The notes under the pieces were generated by a model. The model was not told where the DNA came from. It searched no databases and saw only the letters and a program-made list of their open reading frames with translations. This document shows, one piece after another, positions 24,701 through 36,574 of a stretch of DNA of 64,000 bases. The first letter of the stretch is position 1. The number at the start of each line of letters is the position of its first letter. The DNA comes from Mariannaea sp. PMI_226. Its lineage: Eukaryota; Ascomycota; Sordariomycetes; Hypocreales; Nectriaceae. The stretch lies in NCBI GenBank assembly GCA_024336345.1, contig JANFOG010000004.1, positions 1,736,001 through 1,800,000 of the forward strand, given 5' to 3'. The position numbers and the translations under genes are program-made.

Positions 24701-25061
24701 CGTTGGACTCAACCTTGTCGCCGCTGACACTGTTATTCTCTCAGACAGCTGTAAGTTTCCACAGTCCTGTCCCCTCCTTCTAACTCATACTTCCCAAGTG
24801 TAGGATCTGACATTTTTGTTTTTACATATAGGGTGGGCACCGGCCATTGAAGACCAAGCTGTTGACCGTGTTCACCGACTTGGACAGACGCGGCCGACTA
24901 CGGTCTGGCGACTCGTTATGGAGGGCTCTGTCGAAGAACGAGTACTCGATATTCAAGGAGAGAAGCGAGAGCTGGTTACGAAGGCGTTCCAGGAAAAGAC
25001 TGGCCAAAGGAAGAAGGCCAAGGATACCCGAATGGCGGATGTGCTCAAGTTACTTGCTTGA
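21790..25061 (+). CDS. HIRAN-SNF2-RING helicase/ubiquitin ligase (HLTF/Rad5-like)
   Basis: DNA-repair ATPase. HLTF and Rad5 remodel stalled forks and polyubiquitinate PCNA in the nucleus. Nine exons: 21790-22114, 22178-22263, 22366-22458, 22518-22943, 22994-23562, 23629-23901, 23954-24058, 24113-24750, 24832-25061; 914 residues. Domains: HIRAN about 108-197 (GKIVGVRYYGGY ... EPHNQYDRNAVRV); SNF2 N-lobe with Walker A DDMGLGKT 366-373 and DEGH 468-471 (the Rad5/HLTF form); C3HC4 RING starting at Cys674 (CAICYDT ... CPMCR) embedded between the lobes; helicase C-lobe with HRLGQT near the C-terminus. Two acidic SUMO-interaction-like motifs, VVDLTGDD (11-18) and VLDLTQDDE (90-98), precede HIRAN. 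The intron at 24059-24112 is needed to restore RQTCNHWTLC. It could be either the Rad5 orthologue or a paralogue. Confidence 0.92.
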
Positions 25062-25394
25062 TTATTTTGCGAACTTCAAACATTTGGGGGGACACTCACT
25101 AGGATTGGGAATACAGGATTGGACTCCTGGCAGGATTTCACGGAAAATGGAGTTTATGGAAAAAAGAAGTTGGCTTCTGAAGGGCTCAGGATTTCTAGGG
25201 CAGGGACGGATAGTCAATACCATATACACGAATGAGTGGCACGAAAAGGTTTCACATGTTGTGCAATTTTTTTTCATCTTGTTTTATTCTTCTCCAATCT
25301 ACATGGGTGAGGTTGTTACATGCGTAGATACGTATTCTGTTTATACACATCACAATCGCCGGCAGAATCGACAAGTGGATATTGTTAATTTTAC
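25062..25394. other. convergent spacer between HLTF-like gene and nca2
   Basis: 333 bases between two stop codons on opposite strands. It must contain both 3' ends. Nothing else is visible. Confidence 0.6.
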
Positions 25395-27532
25395 TTACTT
25401 CAGCCACTTGGCATAGGCCCATCGAATCCGGTCGAGAGCCTTTGCTTGCAGCTGAATGCCCTTCATGTTGGACAGGTCGGCCAAATCCTCGAGAAATTCC
25501 CTTCCGATATCACGGGGCATGAGCCGATCGACCAAGTTGCGTAGGACGTGCACCTCACAAAGCAAGAGGCCGTGATCCTTGTAGGACAGAAGGTTGCTCT
25601 CCGTAGGCCGCGCTTCTGAGATGATGCGATCGATGTTGCGGAGCACTCGGATTGCCTTGCCAGCCTTTGCTGACTTGCGCTGCCCGGATCGTCCACCGAA
25701 GACGCCTCGAACGTATTGGAAAAGGCCAATCGAAACCAAGACACCCGGAGTCAAGCCAACAAACCCGAATACTAACTCTTGACTCCTGAGGAGGGAATCA
25801 ATACCAGTCATGGCGACCTCTAGGTCAACCTTTGTCTTCTGGACCTGGATCAACAGCGATCTGAGCAGGTCGCCCCGGATTGTGCCCATCAAAGGGCTTT
25901 TCAAGTCCTGCTCGAATGCTCGCAGCACCGGAGTGACATCACCTTCAGCAACTTTGCTTCGAATTTCAGCAACCTGGGCGTCGGTAAGAGTTGACCCTTG
26001 GCTGGTGGTAAAATGAGGCTTGTCCAGAGCAAAGTCAACGACCATGCGCTCCAGACTCTCACGGTCTGCCTTCAAGCTATCTCTGCTCATGATTGCGATC
26101 TCACTCGTCTTATCATGGCGGATGGTTTGGATGACTCTGCCTGTCGGCTCAACAACCCAGTTGAACCAGAAATCTCGAATAGTTTCGCCCAGGTCCAGGA
26201 ACCACCTCGCAATATCAGCCTTTCGGTTGAACAGAATGCGCAGGATAGTTGTTGACGAAAGCAAACCAACAGTTACAAACAACCAGTATCGTACAAGAGG
26301 ACTCGGAGGTCCATTCTCCTTTGCTAGGCTCTTCATGGCATTAAGATGTTGAGGCAGAGCATTGTCGATAATATGAAGCAGACGACGAGCAAGGATTGCT
26401 GGCCTATCCGTCGCATTGCTATCCTCAACGTGAACTGAGAGTTCAGGGTCCTCTTCGACACCCGCAAACACCTTGTCTTCAAAGTCGTTGATGTTGACAT
26501 CCAGTGTGCAAACCTCCTTCAGAACCATATCGATCAGGGCGACGCTACGCTCAACGACTCCCTTCAGGTCGTGATGTTCTTGCATCTCGGACTTCTCATC
26601 ATCTGGGTCAAACTGGAGGCCTTCATCCATCAGTACGCCAAGCCCACTAGCAGTAATCCCCCTTAATTTTCTGAGTTGTGCTTGATTCCGTCTTGCTTCA
26701 GCACGGCAAAGGGCGACTGGTGACAATACTTTGCGCTGGATGTTGGCGAAAGATCGCTCGCGTATGCTCTCTTGAACAATACCATAGAATTGCCTCCACT
26801 GCTCTGTGAGACCGTTCCGAGTCGAGTCTACAAAGTCGCCTGGGGCGTTACGCACAGAGCTGGATCGCAGGCGCACTCTAGTTGAGTGATAGACCTCTTG
26901 AGACCAGGCCCAGAGACGGAGAGGAGACGTCTGCACAGTGTACAGACTGCTATATGAATACGAGCCGAGGACATCGTCCCAATACCAAATATCGTCGCTG
27001 ATGGGAATGATCTGCTCAAGCAACGTGTTGAGAACCACTCCATGAAGCTGAATGGTAGCCTTGCTAACAAGGAGCCACTCAATTTCGTTCTCATACCGAC
27101 TTTTCAGGTCACCGGCATTTGCAGATCTGACAACAGCACCTGGTGCGGCTGGGATACCGGACTGTGTGAGAAGGCTCCTGATGCGCGGCGCGGAGAGGAG
27201 AGGGCGAGAGGAGGAGGTGCTGAGTGACTGGACAATACGAAGCAAATTATCCAGCCGAGGGGTGGAAAAAGCATTAGCAGCTGTAGTAAACCCCTGTTCC
27301 TCAATCTCAGAACGGCCATCTTCTGATACATCCTCGGAGAGGACAGGGAGGCGATCTAGGTAGGCATCGAGACGCCGCACCTGACTGTCGGTAAGGTCAG
27401 CATAACCAAAATGCAAGAAAGAGAATCAAAACTGCTGAAAATACAGGGGACGAGGAATGCCTCCCCGGGGGGGAGGTGGCAGAGTTAGGTGAGAGTCAGG
27501 GATGGGCGGACGAACTCGGAGACAAGAGTCAT
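25395..27532 (-). CDS. nca2: Nca2-like mitochondrial protein (nuclear control of ATP synthase)
   Basis: Family known from yeast Nca2, a mitochondrial membrane protein affecting expression of the Atp6/Atp8 mRNAs. The main exon 27384-25395 has no ATG near its beginning and a stop just upstream, so a 5' exon is needed. A 17-nt exon at 27532-27516 spliced through intron 27385-27515 (donor GTTCG, acceptor CGACAG) yields MTLVSDQVRRLDAYLDRL, which matches the family N-terminus; total 668 residues. Membrane segments: YWLFVTVGLLSSTTILRIL near residue 375 and FGFVGLTPGVLVSIGLF near 565. The C-terminal part (LLLCEVHVLRN, LPRD-like MPRDIGREFLEDL) is the conserved NCA2 core. The 5' exon is inference from frame and conservation; the donor is weak. 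Confidence 0.9.
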
Positions 27533-30522
27533 GATGGATCAAAAAGTGCACCCGGTTGAGAGAGGATGCAGCCAAGTCCAACGTGCACAGAAACGGTATT
27601 TGCTGACAGGTATGGGAGGCATGGACCAGGAGGGGGCTGAGACAGGTAACTGGTCAGAACCCGAAAACCACGGAAGGGTTTGGCGGAGCGACGGAGCACG
27701 AAGGTCAAGGTCGGAGGTGCAGGTAGCGGCAGATGTGTGACGGAAGCCGGAGCAGCGGGGGAGGGGCAGAGCCGCAGACTGAGTCGACCGAGCTACGGGC
27801 ACACTGACACACGAGCGTGCGTGCAACGACGTAGGTACTATGGAGGTATTACCAGGATGTGTCGGTGCCGCTGTGTGCGTACGTATGTGGCGGGACGATC
27901 AGGCAAAATTGCCCAGGGCCCAAGGTGTGAGTGGGTGTTAGCTTAGGCGGGTACCTTGCTCACGTTAACGTTAACTATGTGACTGGTATAGTTCAGTAGA
28001 GAGTACGAATACAGAGACAGGTGCTTGACGAGTTTGCTGGACAACGGGAGGGAAAACGGGAAGTGGAGATGTGGCTATCAGCCCAGGCGGCACAGCAACA
28101 CGAGTGTACGATAACGACAGCCAGGAGTATCACATCACACCACACGGTCAGTCCCGGATGCTTGGAAAACCGGCCGGGGTGGAGTTGCGTCGGTAAGAAG
28201 AAGACTTCAGGTGCTGAAGCGGGGGCGGTCTAAGGTAAAAGCTGCAGGAAATCCTCAGGTCGGTGTAAAATAAATCAGCCTCATGGAGAAGGAAACTACT
28301 CTGGGTTAGAATGGATGGCATTGAGTGTGTAATTGAGAGTCCAAATAAGTGAGTAAGTAAATTGAGTGAATGAGCACATGTAGCATAAGAGATGAGATGC
28401 ATTGTAGGACAAACGCCAAGAAAGCTCAACCATAGTGGGCGTAGGCAGGCATGTTCGTGGAATTCTATGCGTGTGCGCGTACATAGTACAGGTATGTGTG
28501 CTTGCGGAGCAAAACTCTCTGGTGCATTATCAACTTGCCTGAATTAATTCGATCCCGCAACGCTGGTTGGAGGTCGCTTTGTGTCACTGAAGGTCGAAGA
28601 CGGGTTCTGGAAGCATGAGAGTAGCGGAGGCCAACATCCGCTGTCTTTTTTTTGGTTGCCTTATTAGTATTCGTATTCGGATTTAGGACGAGCACACGAA
28701 CAAAACAACCAAATCCGAAAGCCTTTCTTGTGTTGTCGCCAGCAGAGAAGAAAATGACAGGAATGTAAATTCCAGAAATCGAATGATGTGTAACACAGCC
28801 GTAGAGTGGTAATTCAGGCATCAACCTCAATTTTTGATTTATTTTTGGAGAGGTTGAGTTGTCATTCTCGTTGGGTGAAGGAGGACGAAAGACCAAGGAC
28901 GAAGGCGAAGACGAAGACGACAACGGGCACCAGATCCGATCGATGAGATCATGGCTGCCAACTTAGGGGCACCAATGATTAGCGTGCGCTCCAAAACGGG
29001 AAGGAATGCAAGTCAGAACAATCCAGTGCCAATGATTGACCAAGGAGAAGCCATGTACCTAGATAGGACACGACTTTTAGTCCCACCAAAGTTTTAGGGA
29101 ATATGAAGGTATCCTGCTAGTCTCCCTAAATAATAATACGGTACCGTCTGGTTGGTGGCGCCCATCGGTGTCTACCTCAAAAAACACACCACTTTCTCCC
29201 GATCTCGTCTTGAATTACAGGAACGGGAAGCCAATGAGCCGGACGAAGATGGGAAAATAGGGTCCAGCAACAACACATAATCCCTACCTATGTATAATCT
29301 GTATACTACTAGTAGTTAGCCCTCAGAAAGGCGGAGAGTCGAGTTTGCCAGTACGTAGTTAACCCCTGAAGAGCTTCGGTGCTGCTCTCGCCACTCATCC
29401 ACCCAGGAATCTTGCAAATGTCAAAATCAGCTGTTCCGGCTCTTGCAAGATCCGTCCGGCATGGCATGGGGAGTGGAACGAAAAACATGAAGGGTCCGAG
29501 TAGAGTATCTAGATTGACGCTCTATGCTCCCCAAATCCGCCCATTCAGCTCAATTGTCTGGGGGAAAAAGTAGAGAGGATAGGAGCAACTCGTCAAGGGC
29601 ATTGCTCTCTTGAAAATTCAAAATATTGTACTTGGCCATCTTCAATTGCTGCCTCATCCGCCATGCTCGATAATGCGAATGCGATTCATCTCCAAGATCA
29701 ATCACCGGGGTTCACTGAGTGGTCCGAGTGGTCCCCTAAAAATTCCCGTGGCATCCCCCGTAACGGAGAGAGCAGTTCGAGTTCGGGGGGGCGGTGACGG
29801 TGCTCGCCAGCAAGATCAAACGTTGTTTGAACCCGTGAACACCCTGCAATTGGGCCCGGATGCCGGAACGACAATTTGGCAGTGGGCTCATTCTGGAACC
29901 ATTTGCGCCCATCGCACTCTCTGCCTCTGTCTCTCTCCCTAGGCCTGGCTGCTGTGGGCTCACATTCGGTTTCTTTTGTTTCTTTTTTTTTTTTTTCTTG
30001 GGTGTTCCCCCCTTGCGAGATGCTGCCGATTGAGGCACGGACCAGATGGCGCCAGGGGCTCTAGCATAATTGAGTGCGCGACTGCGTGGGAAAGTCCCTG
30101 CCGTCCCTTTCAATCCCCTGGACTGGGCTCCTTCCTTTCCCTTTCTTCGAGAGCGGCTGAATTGTGACTGGTCCAGACGGTTGCACAAGTGGATAAGTGG
30201 GCAAGTGCGAAAGTGGGTGTCATGCCCGCCCGCCCACCAAGACCGAGCCATGACCCCAATTGGATCTGGTCTGTGTCGCAGGCAATTCGAGGAAATGATA
30301 AAACCTCCCCAACAGCCACTATCCATTTTCTTCTCCATCACCGCCATCACCTCCTGACTCTACTACTCCAGCAAAGGCTCGGATTAGTTGATCTTTGGGT
30401 CCTTTTTGGGTGCCTTTCCTTTCCCTACGAATCCTTAATATTCAAGGACTTCGTTGCCTATTCTTTCCTTTATCCTACAACAACCCCAAAAAAAATTATC
30501 TCCTTCGGAGTCCTCCGCAATC
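27533..30522. other. intergenic region (3 kb) between divergent nca2 and erg25
   Basis: No recognised gene. A 152-codon minus-strand frame at 28465-28923 has low-complexity ends and no family signature. T13 occurs near 29985. The erg25 leader, rich in C and T, lies at 30300-30522. A palindromic CCAATTGG is at 30256-30263 in the erg25 upstream region. Confidence 0.5.
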
Positions 30523-31609
30523 ATGGATATGCTGTGAGTTTGCCCCTGATATTGTTGATCCCCATCGTGCCAATACGATCTTCCTTTGTCTACTGCCAAC
30601 ATTCTAACTTCGATTGTGTACAGAAACGCCACCATGAAGCTGTCCAACCACTCAGCTGACTACTTCACCGTCTTCGACGAAGTCTCCAAGTACAATGTTC
30701 AGCTTAATATCCTCGAGAAGCTCTGGGCCGTACGTTCCCTGTTCCCTTTTCACTTCCGCGATTCATCAACAAACGAAAAGAGAAAAGAACTGACTCCAAA
30801 TTTCTACACAGTCTTGGTACGTTTGGATGCAAAACGATACTCTCGCTACCGGCATCATGAGCTTCGTCCTTCACGAGCTCGTCTACTTCGGTCGCTGCAT
30901 TCCCTACATGATCATGGACAAGATTCCCTTCTTCAACCGCTTCAAGATTCAGGCTCAAAAGGTCCCTACCCTCAAGGAGCAGTGGGACTGCGCCGCCATC
31001 GTTCTCGTCAGCCACTTCACCGCCGAGCTTCCTCAGATCTGGTTCTTCCACCCTATCGCAACCTACTTGGGCATGGACTACGGCGTTAATTTCCCTTCTG
31101 TCTGGAAGATGGCCCTTCACATTGCTATCTGCTTCGTTATGGAAGATGCTTGGCACTACTGGTTCCACCGCGCTCTGCACTACGGTCCCCTCTACAAGGC
31201 CATCCACAAGATGCACCACACCTACTCTGCTCCTTTCGGCCTTGCCGCTGAGTACGCTTCTCCGATCGAGACTGCCCTCCTTGGTATTGGTGTTGTCGGA
31301 GCTCCCATCATTCTCATGATGTTCACCGGCGAGCTCCACCTTTTCACCATGTACGTCTGGATCACCCTTCGTCTCTTCCAGGCCATCGATGCCCACAGCG
31401 GTTATGACTTCCCCTGGAGCTTGCGCCACTTCCTGCCCTTCTGGGCTGGTGCCGAGCACCACGATCTGCACCACGAGAAGTTCATTGGTAACTATGCCTC
31501 CAGCTTCCGCTGGTGGGATTTCTGCTTGGACACCGAGGCCGGTGCCGAGGCCAACAAGAAGCGCCGTGAGAAGAAGCTTGCCAAGCTCAAGGCCCAGAAG
31601 CAGCAGTAA
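30523..31609 (+). CDS. erg25: C-4 methylsterol oxidase (ERG25)
   Basis: Di-iron sterol C-4 methyl oxidase of ergosterol synthesis, located in the ER membrane. It starts removal of the two C-4 methyl groups from 4,4-dimethylzymosterol. Exons: 30523-30533 (11 nt), 30624-30729 and 30812-31609; 304 residues, the usual length. The spliced N-terminus is MDMLNATMKLS. The histidine clusters of the fatty-acid hydroxylase superfamily are all present: [14 protein letters not shown] and [11 protein letters not shown], with several hydrophobic segments between them. The C-terminus ends in a lysine-rich tail ([17 protein letters not shown]); a di-lysine type ER-retrieval role is possible but not shown. The gene uses strongly C-ending codons, which suggests high expression. 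The intron inside the first codons is common for this gene in filamentous fungi. Confidence 0.96.
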
Positions 31610-33564
31610 GCGACTGCCGCAACTCGGTTACAGCAGCACTTGTTCTGGTTATAGAAAATCAGACCTCGTTCTGGCTACGAAGCCCAAAAACAAAAGGAGG
31701 GAGGGGAATAAGGACACAATTCAATCTCACGATTGAATATGATGACTGAATGTCGACCTTGGCATAACACCAGTCTGTCGCCAAAAGTGGCGTCTAGAGC
31801 ATTCGCATGGCGTTGGGGGGATGTTGAACTGAGAACGATTTTTTCATGCCTTGTATATAACAACAACCAAATCGGCCCGGGGAAGGCTATCTATATAACT
31901 CATAATTAATACTCAGCGTCGTTCCTAACATGATCTCCTTTCCCCTTCTGTGCATATCAATGCATGGTCTAGTAAGTGTGAAAGCTACTTGCTCCAACTA
32001 ATAAATAGGGTTTTGCAGGTGTCTTGGGAGGAAGGGATCTGCGTCACAAGCGTGTGTCCGTGGTTTTTTATGGCCTCCCGGGTATCATCACATGCATCAT
32101 CTGCCAGGCTAGGGGATGATCTCTAACAAATACATCTTTCCAAATTTAGTAACCATACATAGCAGCTCAAGACCGGACCTACATAGGACTTCGCTATCTC
32201 TCATAGGATCAAACCTTAGATATAACGTGTAGACACAACGCGTAGATATATATATAGTTCTCCTTTGTATATTCCAGGAAATTTTAGTTTCAAGATTACC
32301 CTATAGTATTTCTAGAAAGCATCATGAAAAACTTATTTTGTCCAATAAGATAAAAATAAGGTTAACGTCTTTTTTTACTTTTAGCACGGCATGGCATTTC
32401 AGAGAAGAGTTATAGCAGGTTGGATATCCGTTGCGAACATGTGTGTTGCAACCTGCCTCAACCTCATCAACTCGAGTTGGGTAAACTTGTAAGTCTCTAA
32501 CGGCAAAGTTCCAAATAGATAATCGATTAGACAGCGAAAACACAACGTATGCAGTCTACCTTGAAGACGAGAGAAAAAGTTACGGTCAGGATTGCTCTCT
32601 AGGTGAGATGCGCACAGGACTTGTCCATATCTCTTGCTACCCCCTCTTGTAGTATCCATCGATTATGAATTGAACTACAATAATCATGATGTTCTTTTCC
32701 TTTTGTTTTTCTTTTGTCTGAGCCACCTACGTAAATGCTAGAGACTGAACACTCCAGATCAATCCATCTTCATTGGTATTTCTAATATTATTATTCTTGA
32801 AGCCAAGGGGAACCTGGATCATAGGAGTCTGCAAGTCAATCCCATCGGGGTCGTAGTATTCTGCAGTATGGACTTTGGGTCTAGGGTGTCTACTGTCTAC
32901 CCAATTACCTGCCTGCCTATTCTTACCGATTCGAATCGAAGCAACGATTCTTTTTCTTTCTTTCTTCCTTCTTCTCCTTCTATCTTTCCTTCTATCTTTC
33001 TTTCTTTCACTCCTTCTTTTTATCATATCTGTAAGCATAACTTTTGGGCACCAGGGTGTCGACCTAATACTACTTACTACCCCTACCCACATGGTGTTTC
33101 ACAGGGAGCTAGTTAGTCAGTCACCTACCAACCCTAGAGAATACGATAATTGATTTTCAGCATCACGGTGTGGGTTTGAGATAATAAAAGTAAATTGCAT
33201 GTTATTTTATTTTGAAAATTTCCATTTATGGGACTTTGTTATGAACAGGAACATGACCTTGTTCCCGAGGCACAAAATCCATTATTGATGAGTGATGTTT
33301 TTGCTATCCCTACAACGACCCACTCATTAAGAACAAACCTGTCTTTAATCCCTGTTTCCTATCAACGTGTACAGAGTACTATGTCGGAAGGCAGCCCGCT
33401 ACTAAGGTAGGCCCTTATTCGAGGTAGTACCATAATTACATAGTACATAGACTACATACCTACGTACGTAGTATACTCCATCGTCATCACTCTAAGCAGC
33501 CTATCTCATTCATCCACACTTTCTACCACGCAGAGCCGCATTATCCATACCATATCCCCCCCCA
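31610..33564. other. intergenic region with long pyrimidine tract
   Basis: No supported gene. 31900-33500 is AT-rich. A nearly pure pyrimidine stretch occupies about 32941-33013 on the plus strand (runs of TTTC, TTCC and TCTTTC). The PCD gene begins at the right end. Confidence 0.5.
32941..33013. repeat. polypyrimidine (T/C) low-complexity tract
   Basis: About 70 bases almost entirely T and C with imperfect TTTC/TTCC units; purine-rich on the minus strand. Probably a simple-sequence expansion. Confidence 0.75.
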
Positions 33565-34271
33565 ATGATGTCCCTCCCCCGTTCAGCGTTGCAAATCCCC
33601 TCATTGTCGCGTGTTTTTTCCACATCTTCATCTATGATGACCGTGCTCCCGCGATTCTCCGCTGGCACAAACGCCGAAACTGCCACGCCAAAGTTGACGT
33701 CCCTGTTGAGCTCTGAAGGTGGACGGTGGACGCTTACCAAGGATGGTGCAGCGCTTGAGCGACATTTTCGTTTCAAGACCTTTACAAAGACTTGGGTATG
33801 TTGTAGCTTCATCCCTCCCCATTCCCCTCTCGGGGAATATTTGTCATGCCACAAATTGCCCAGTCGCGAGATTGAATGACGCTGCGGCGGTTACGAGATG
33901 CTTATGAGATGAACAAGGATTTCATGACCAGCGTATCTCTTCAATGCAAAATACAAAACCACCATCCCGAATGGTCCAATGTAAGTACCTTGTGCTTCTT
34001 TTCTTCTTTCTGCCCCGTTTGTCGACCCCTTCGATCGTCCATCTAATCCTACTAGGTCTATAACACGACTTTCATCCGCTGGACCACCCACAACCCGGCT
34101 GGTCTTTCAGACAAGGACATCACCATGGCCGCCAAATGCGACGCTTTGGCCGCTGAGCTTGGCGAGCTGGCCCCAGAACCCGAGGTTGATGTCCAGAGCT
34201 GTACCATCAGGGGTTTGGCTGACCAAGCTGCTGCTACTGCCGGTGACTGCTGCACGCCAAGTAAGAAGTGA
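33565..34271 (+). CDS. pterin-4a-carbinolamine dehydratase, probably mitochondrial
   Basis: Family enzymes dehydrate 4a-hydroxytetrahydrobiopterin to the quinonoid dihydropterin. Exons 33565-33795, 33918-33980 and 34056-34271 give 169 residues; all introns are phase 0. The joined protein carries the family signature: GGRWTL, HFRFKTFTKTWDFM across the first junction, QNHHPEWSN (His92-His93), then VYNTTFIRWTTH across the second, and GLSDKD. The N-terminus (MMSLPRSALQIPSLSRVFS, then TSSS) is rich in Arg and Ser, has no acidic residue and resembles a mitochondrial presequence. The first acceptor (AACAAG) lacks a strong pyrimidine tract, but the protein alignment demands it. The start could be either of two adjacent ATGs (33565 or 33568). 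The C-terminus adds a Cys-Cys tail not needed for catalysis. Confidence 0.9.
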
Positions 34272-36045
34272 GACAGGGTGTTGGAGAAGAATTATCGGTT
34301 GGTTGGGAGCGTCTAGCCATTTCCTGCCCCTTGGCCAATCAGGCCCTGTACGAAACTGTTTAGTTAGTTACGACCATTGTTTGTGCTTAGATCAAAAGCA
34401 ATACACGGAAGCCATGCCAGATAGGATCAAAAAAGCTTGCACCGAGCATGATGCCTGCCAACAAAATGTTTAGCCTATATACCGTCATTATTCGTAAGTT
34501 GTTTACGAAATTGTGACGAGATTCGGGTCTGCGCGATTCAAGACATCCCAGCTGAGGATGTTAAGCAAGACCCAGAGACAGTATAGATAGAAATCATGAT
34601 CCACACAATGAAGGAAGCTTCGTGACTTTCACGGATGAGCTTTCATTCCAGCCGGATGACAGAGGCGTACCGTCGAGAAGGGACAATATCCTTCACTGAA
34701 GCTCTCGCTCTTCAATTTCAATGTACTTACGTAACTGTCTCTTTCGTGCCTGTAGCGTAGTTTTGTGATAACCACGACAAATCGTGACCGCATGTTAAAG
34801 CCGTGCAAGAGATTCAACAGTACCCACGTATGACGCCTTGCTGAAGGAGTATCAATGGCACAGGCGGAGACGAGGGCCCCGGCATCAGATACTGCAGGAT
34901 ACGAAGACGTGGATTCGCCTCTGAGGTCGCTGCCGGGAGCTTCTCGGACAGACCATGGGTGGCGTGGCTTTGCAATGGATGAGTCGGAGCATGTACTCTA
35001 CTATTACAGTAGAAGTTAGATGATATCTCATCTTTCTTTACGGTTTTAGGGAGCTGACTGAGGGTACGAGAGAGATTATACTGTGAATCTGTTGGGGAAG
35101 TATTTCTCAAATGAAAACTGCAAGAAGACGCCCACACACGTTGGAGCGTCGAGAAGCTAACACACAAAGAGGCCATACGGTGTCAAAAGAGCTATGAAGA
35201 AGTGGCTGATGTAGGTTGATGAGAGATAGGTTTCCGCACCACACTGACTATCGCCATGAGTGCTAGTGACTGATCAAATCGTCACTGTGGTGTGCGAATA
35301 GATCAAGGCGATGATATGCATACCACGTGAGGATAGCCAAAAAGCGAGCCCAGTACTACACAAGGCGGACGAATTGGTGTTTTGGACGACGTTAATCGTT
35401 CACAGGCCGCTATGCGCTATGCAACCATGTCTTAGAAGAGTTAGCCAAGTGTGAGGCCCGTGCTAGAATCCATATCGAATTCGACCTTTCCGGAATGCTC
35501 GGGAGGGGACCGAGTGATGGATCAATGGCTGGATCAAAACAGATACAAGGGTTGCTTTGTTGGTGACCTTCTCGTGGTGCAAGCTTCGTATAGGTAGTTG
35601 AAGAATCACAAGTCATGGATGGGTAGTGTAGGCTTGGTGGAGACGCGAGCGGAATGACGAAGCCGCCAACCAGAGAGCTATCGCTTTATCGACTTGCATG
35701 TTTGGATAGGGTACCTTAGCCTACGCTCATCGAGATCGTGAAAGTGCACAGGAGGCGTAGTACGGACTACTATTTACTATGCACGTCTGCAGTAAGTTTA
35801 TTGTTCATAGTACGTATGTTTGTGAGCGGGGGGAAGGGCGACGCTCCTCTCACAAGACCCCAAAGTGTGTGAGGGAGCCATTGAGGTCAGAACCCATGAT
35901 GATAACTATCTACGTATACAGTACAAATAACAGGAATACCCACAGTACTCTACTTCGATGGATTGGGCTGGGATTGAATAATATTTTTTTCCTTTTCTTT
36001 GCTTGACCCGGCCTGCGTCGGTTTGATGCCGTAATAACTGTAACC

Positions 36046-36178
36046 TTGTAGGTAGGAAGGAGGTGCGGGTAGCTCTACCCAGGTAGGTGCCTGGTACCGG
36101 GGGGCAGTTCGATGGTGGGGAAAAAGAAGGTAAGGCAGGTGGTAGGGTAGCCAAGGTAGGTAGCAAGGTAGGTAGCTG
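36046..36178. repeat. GGTAGG-rich degenerate repeat
   Basis: Many imperfect copies of GTAGGTAGG and GGTAAGG over about 130 bases, including a short inverted repeat GGGTAGctCTACCC near 36067. Related TAGG motifs recur elsewhere in the window. Confidence 0.6.
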
Positions 36179-36548
36179 AACACGAATTAGTCATCATTGC
36201 AGTGAGAGGGCGGAAAATGCCGAGAGGCATGCCGGCGAATCCGAGGAGTGAAGACGAAGGCGAAAGGTATTTGAGAAAGAGTACAGTATTTGAGAAAGGC
36301 CTTTTGTTGATACAAATTATCAATCTGTCCGTAATCCTGCTGGAGTTCCCTAGGTTGGTATTATTATTTTCATACGCCAAACGGAGGCAAAAATGTCTAC
36401 AAACTGCCTTCTCCGGAGGTAGGAAGGGGGTTTTTGGGAGTAGTCGGTCCATATGTAGATAATTACTGATCAGTAAAGCGGCACCTTTGACATTCGCGCC
36501 TCGTACTCCTGCTCGTACTCTGCTCAATAGGTAATTAAGTTGTTGATA

Positions 36549-36574
36549 AATACCCCCGACTTTTTCGGGGTATT
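36549..36574. other. stem-loop: AATAcCCCCGA / TCGGGGTATT
   Basis: Ten base pairs with one bulged C and a CTTTT loop: AATA and CCCCGA on the left arm pair with TCGGGG and TATT on the right. It lies in a gene-free region; role unknown. Confidence 0.6.

Noticed and set aside
28465..28923. 152-codon minus-strand frame with a Ser-rich start
   Set aside because: No recognisable domain, no clear promoter, and composition like neighbouring non-coding DNA.
30217..30227. Possible sterol-response element (GTCATGCCCGC) upstream of erg25
   Set aside because: It departs from the SrbA-type consensus in the core CCAC, so the match is no better than chance.
30704..31474. 256-codon minus-strand frame opposite erg25
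   Set aside because: It lies antisense to a clearly conserved gene with C-ending codons, which leaves the opposite frame free of stops. No family similarity.
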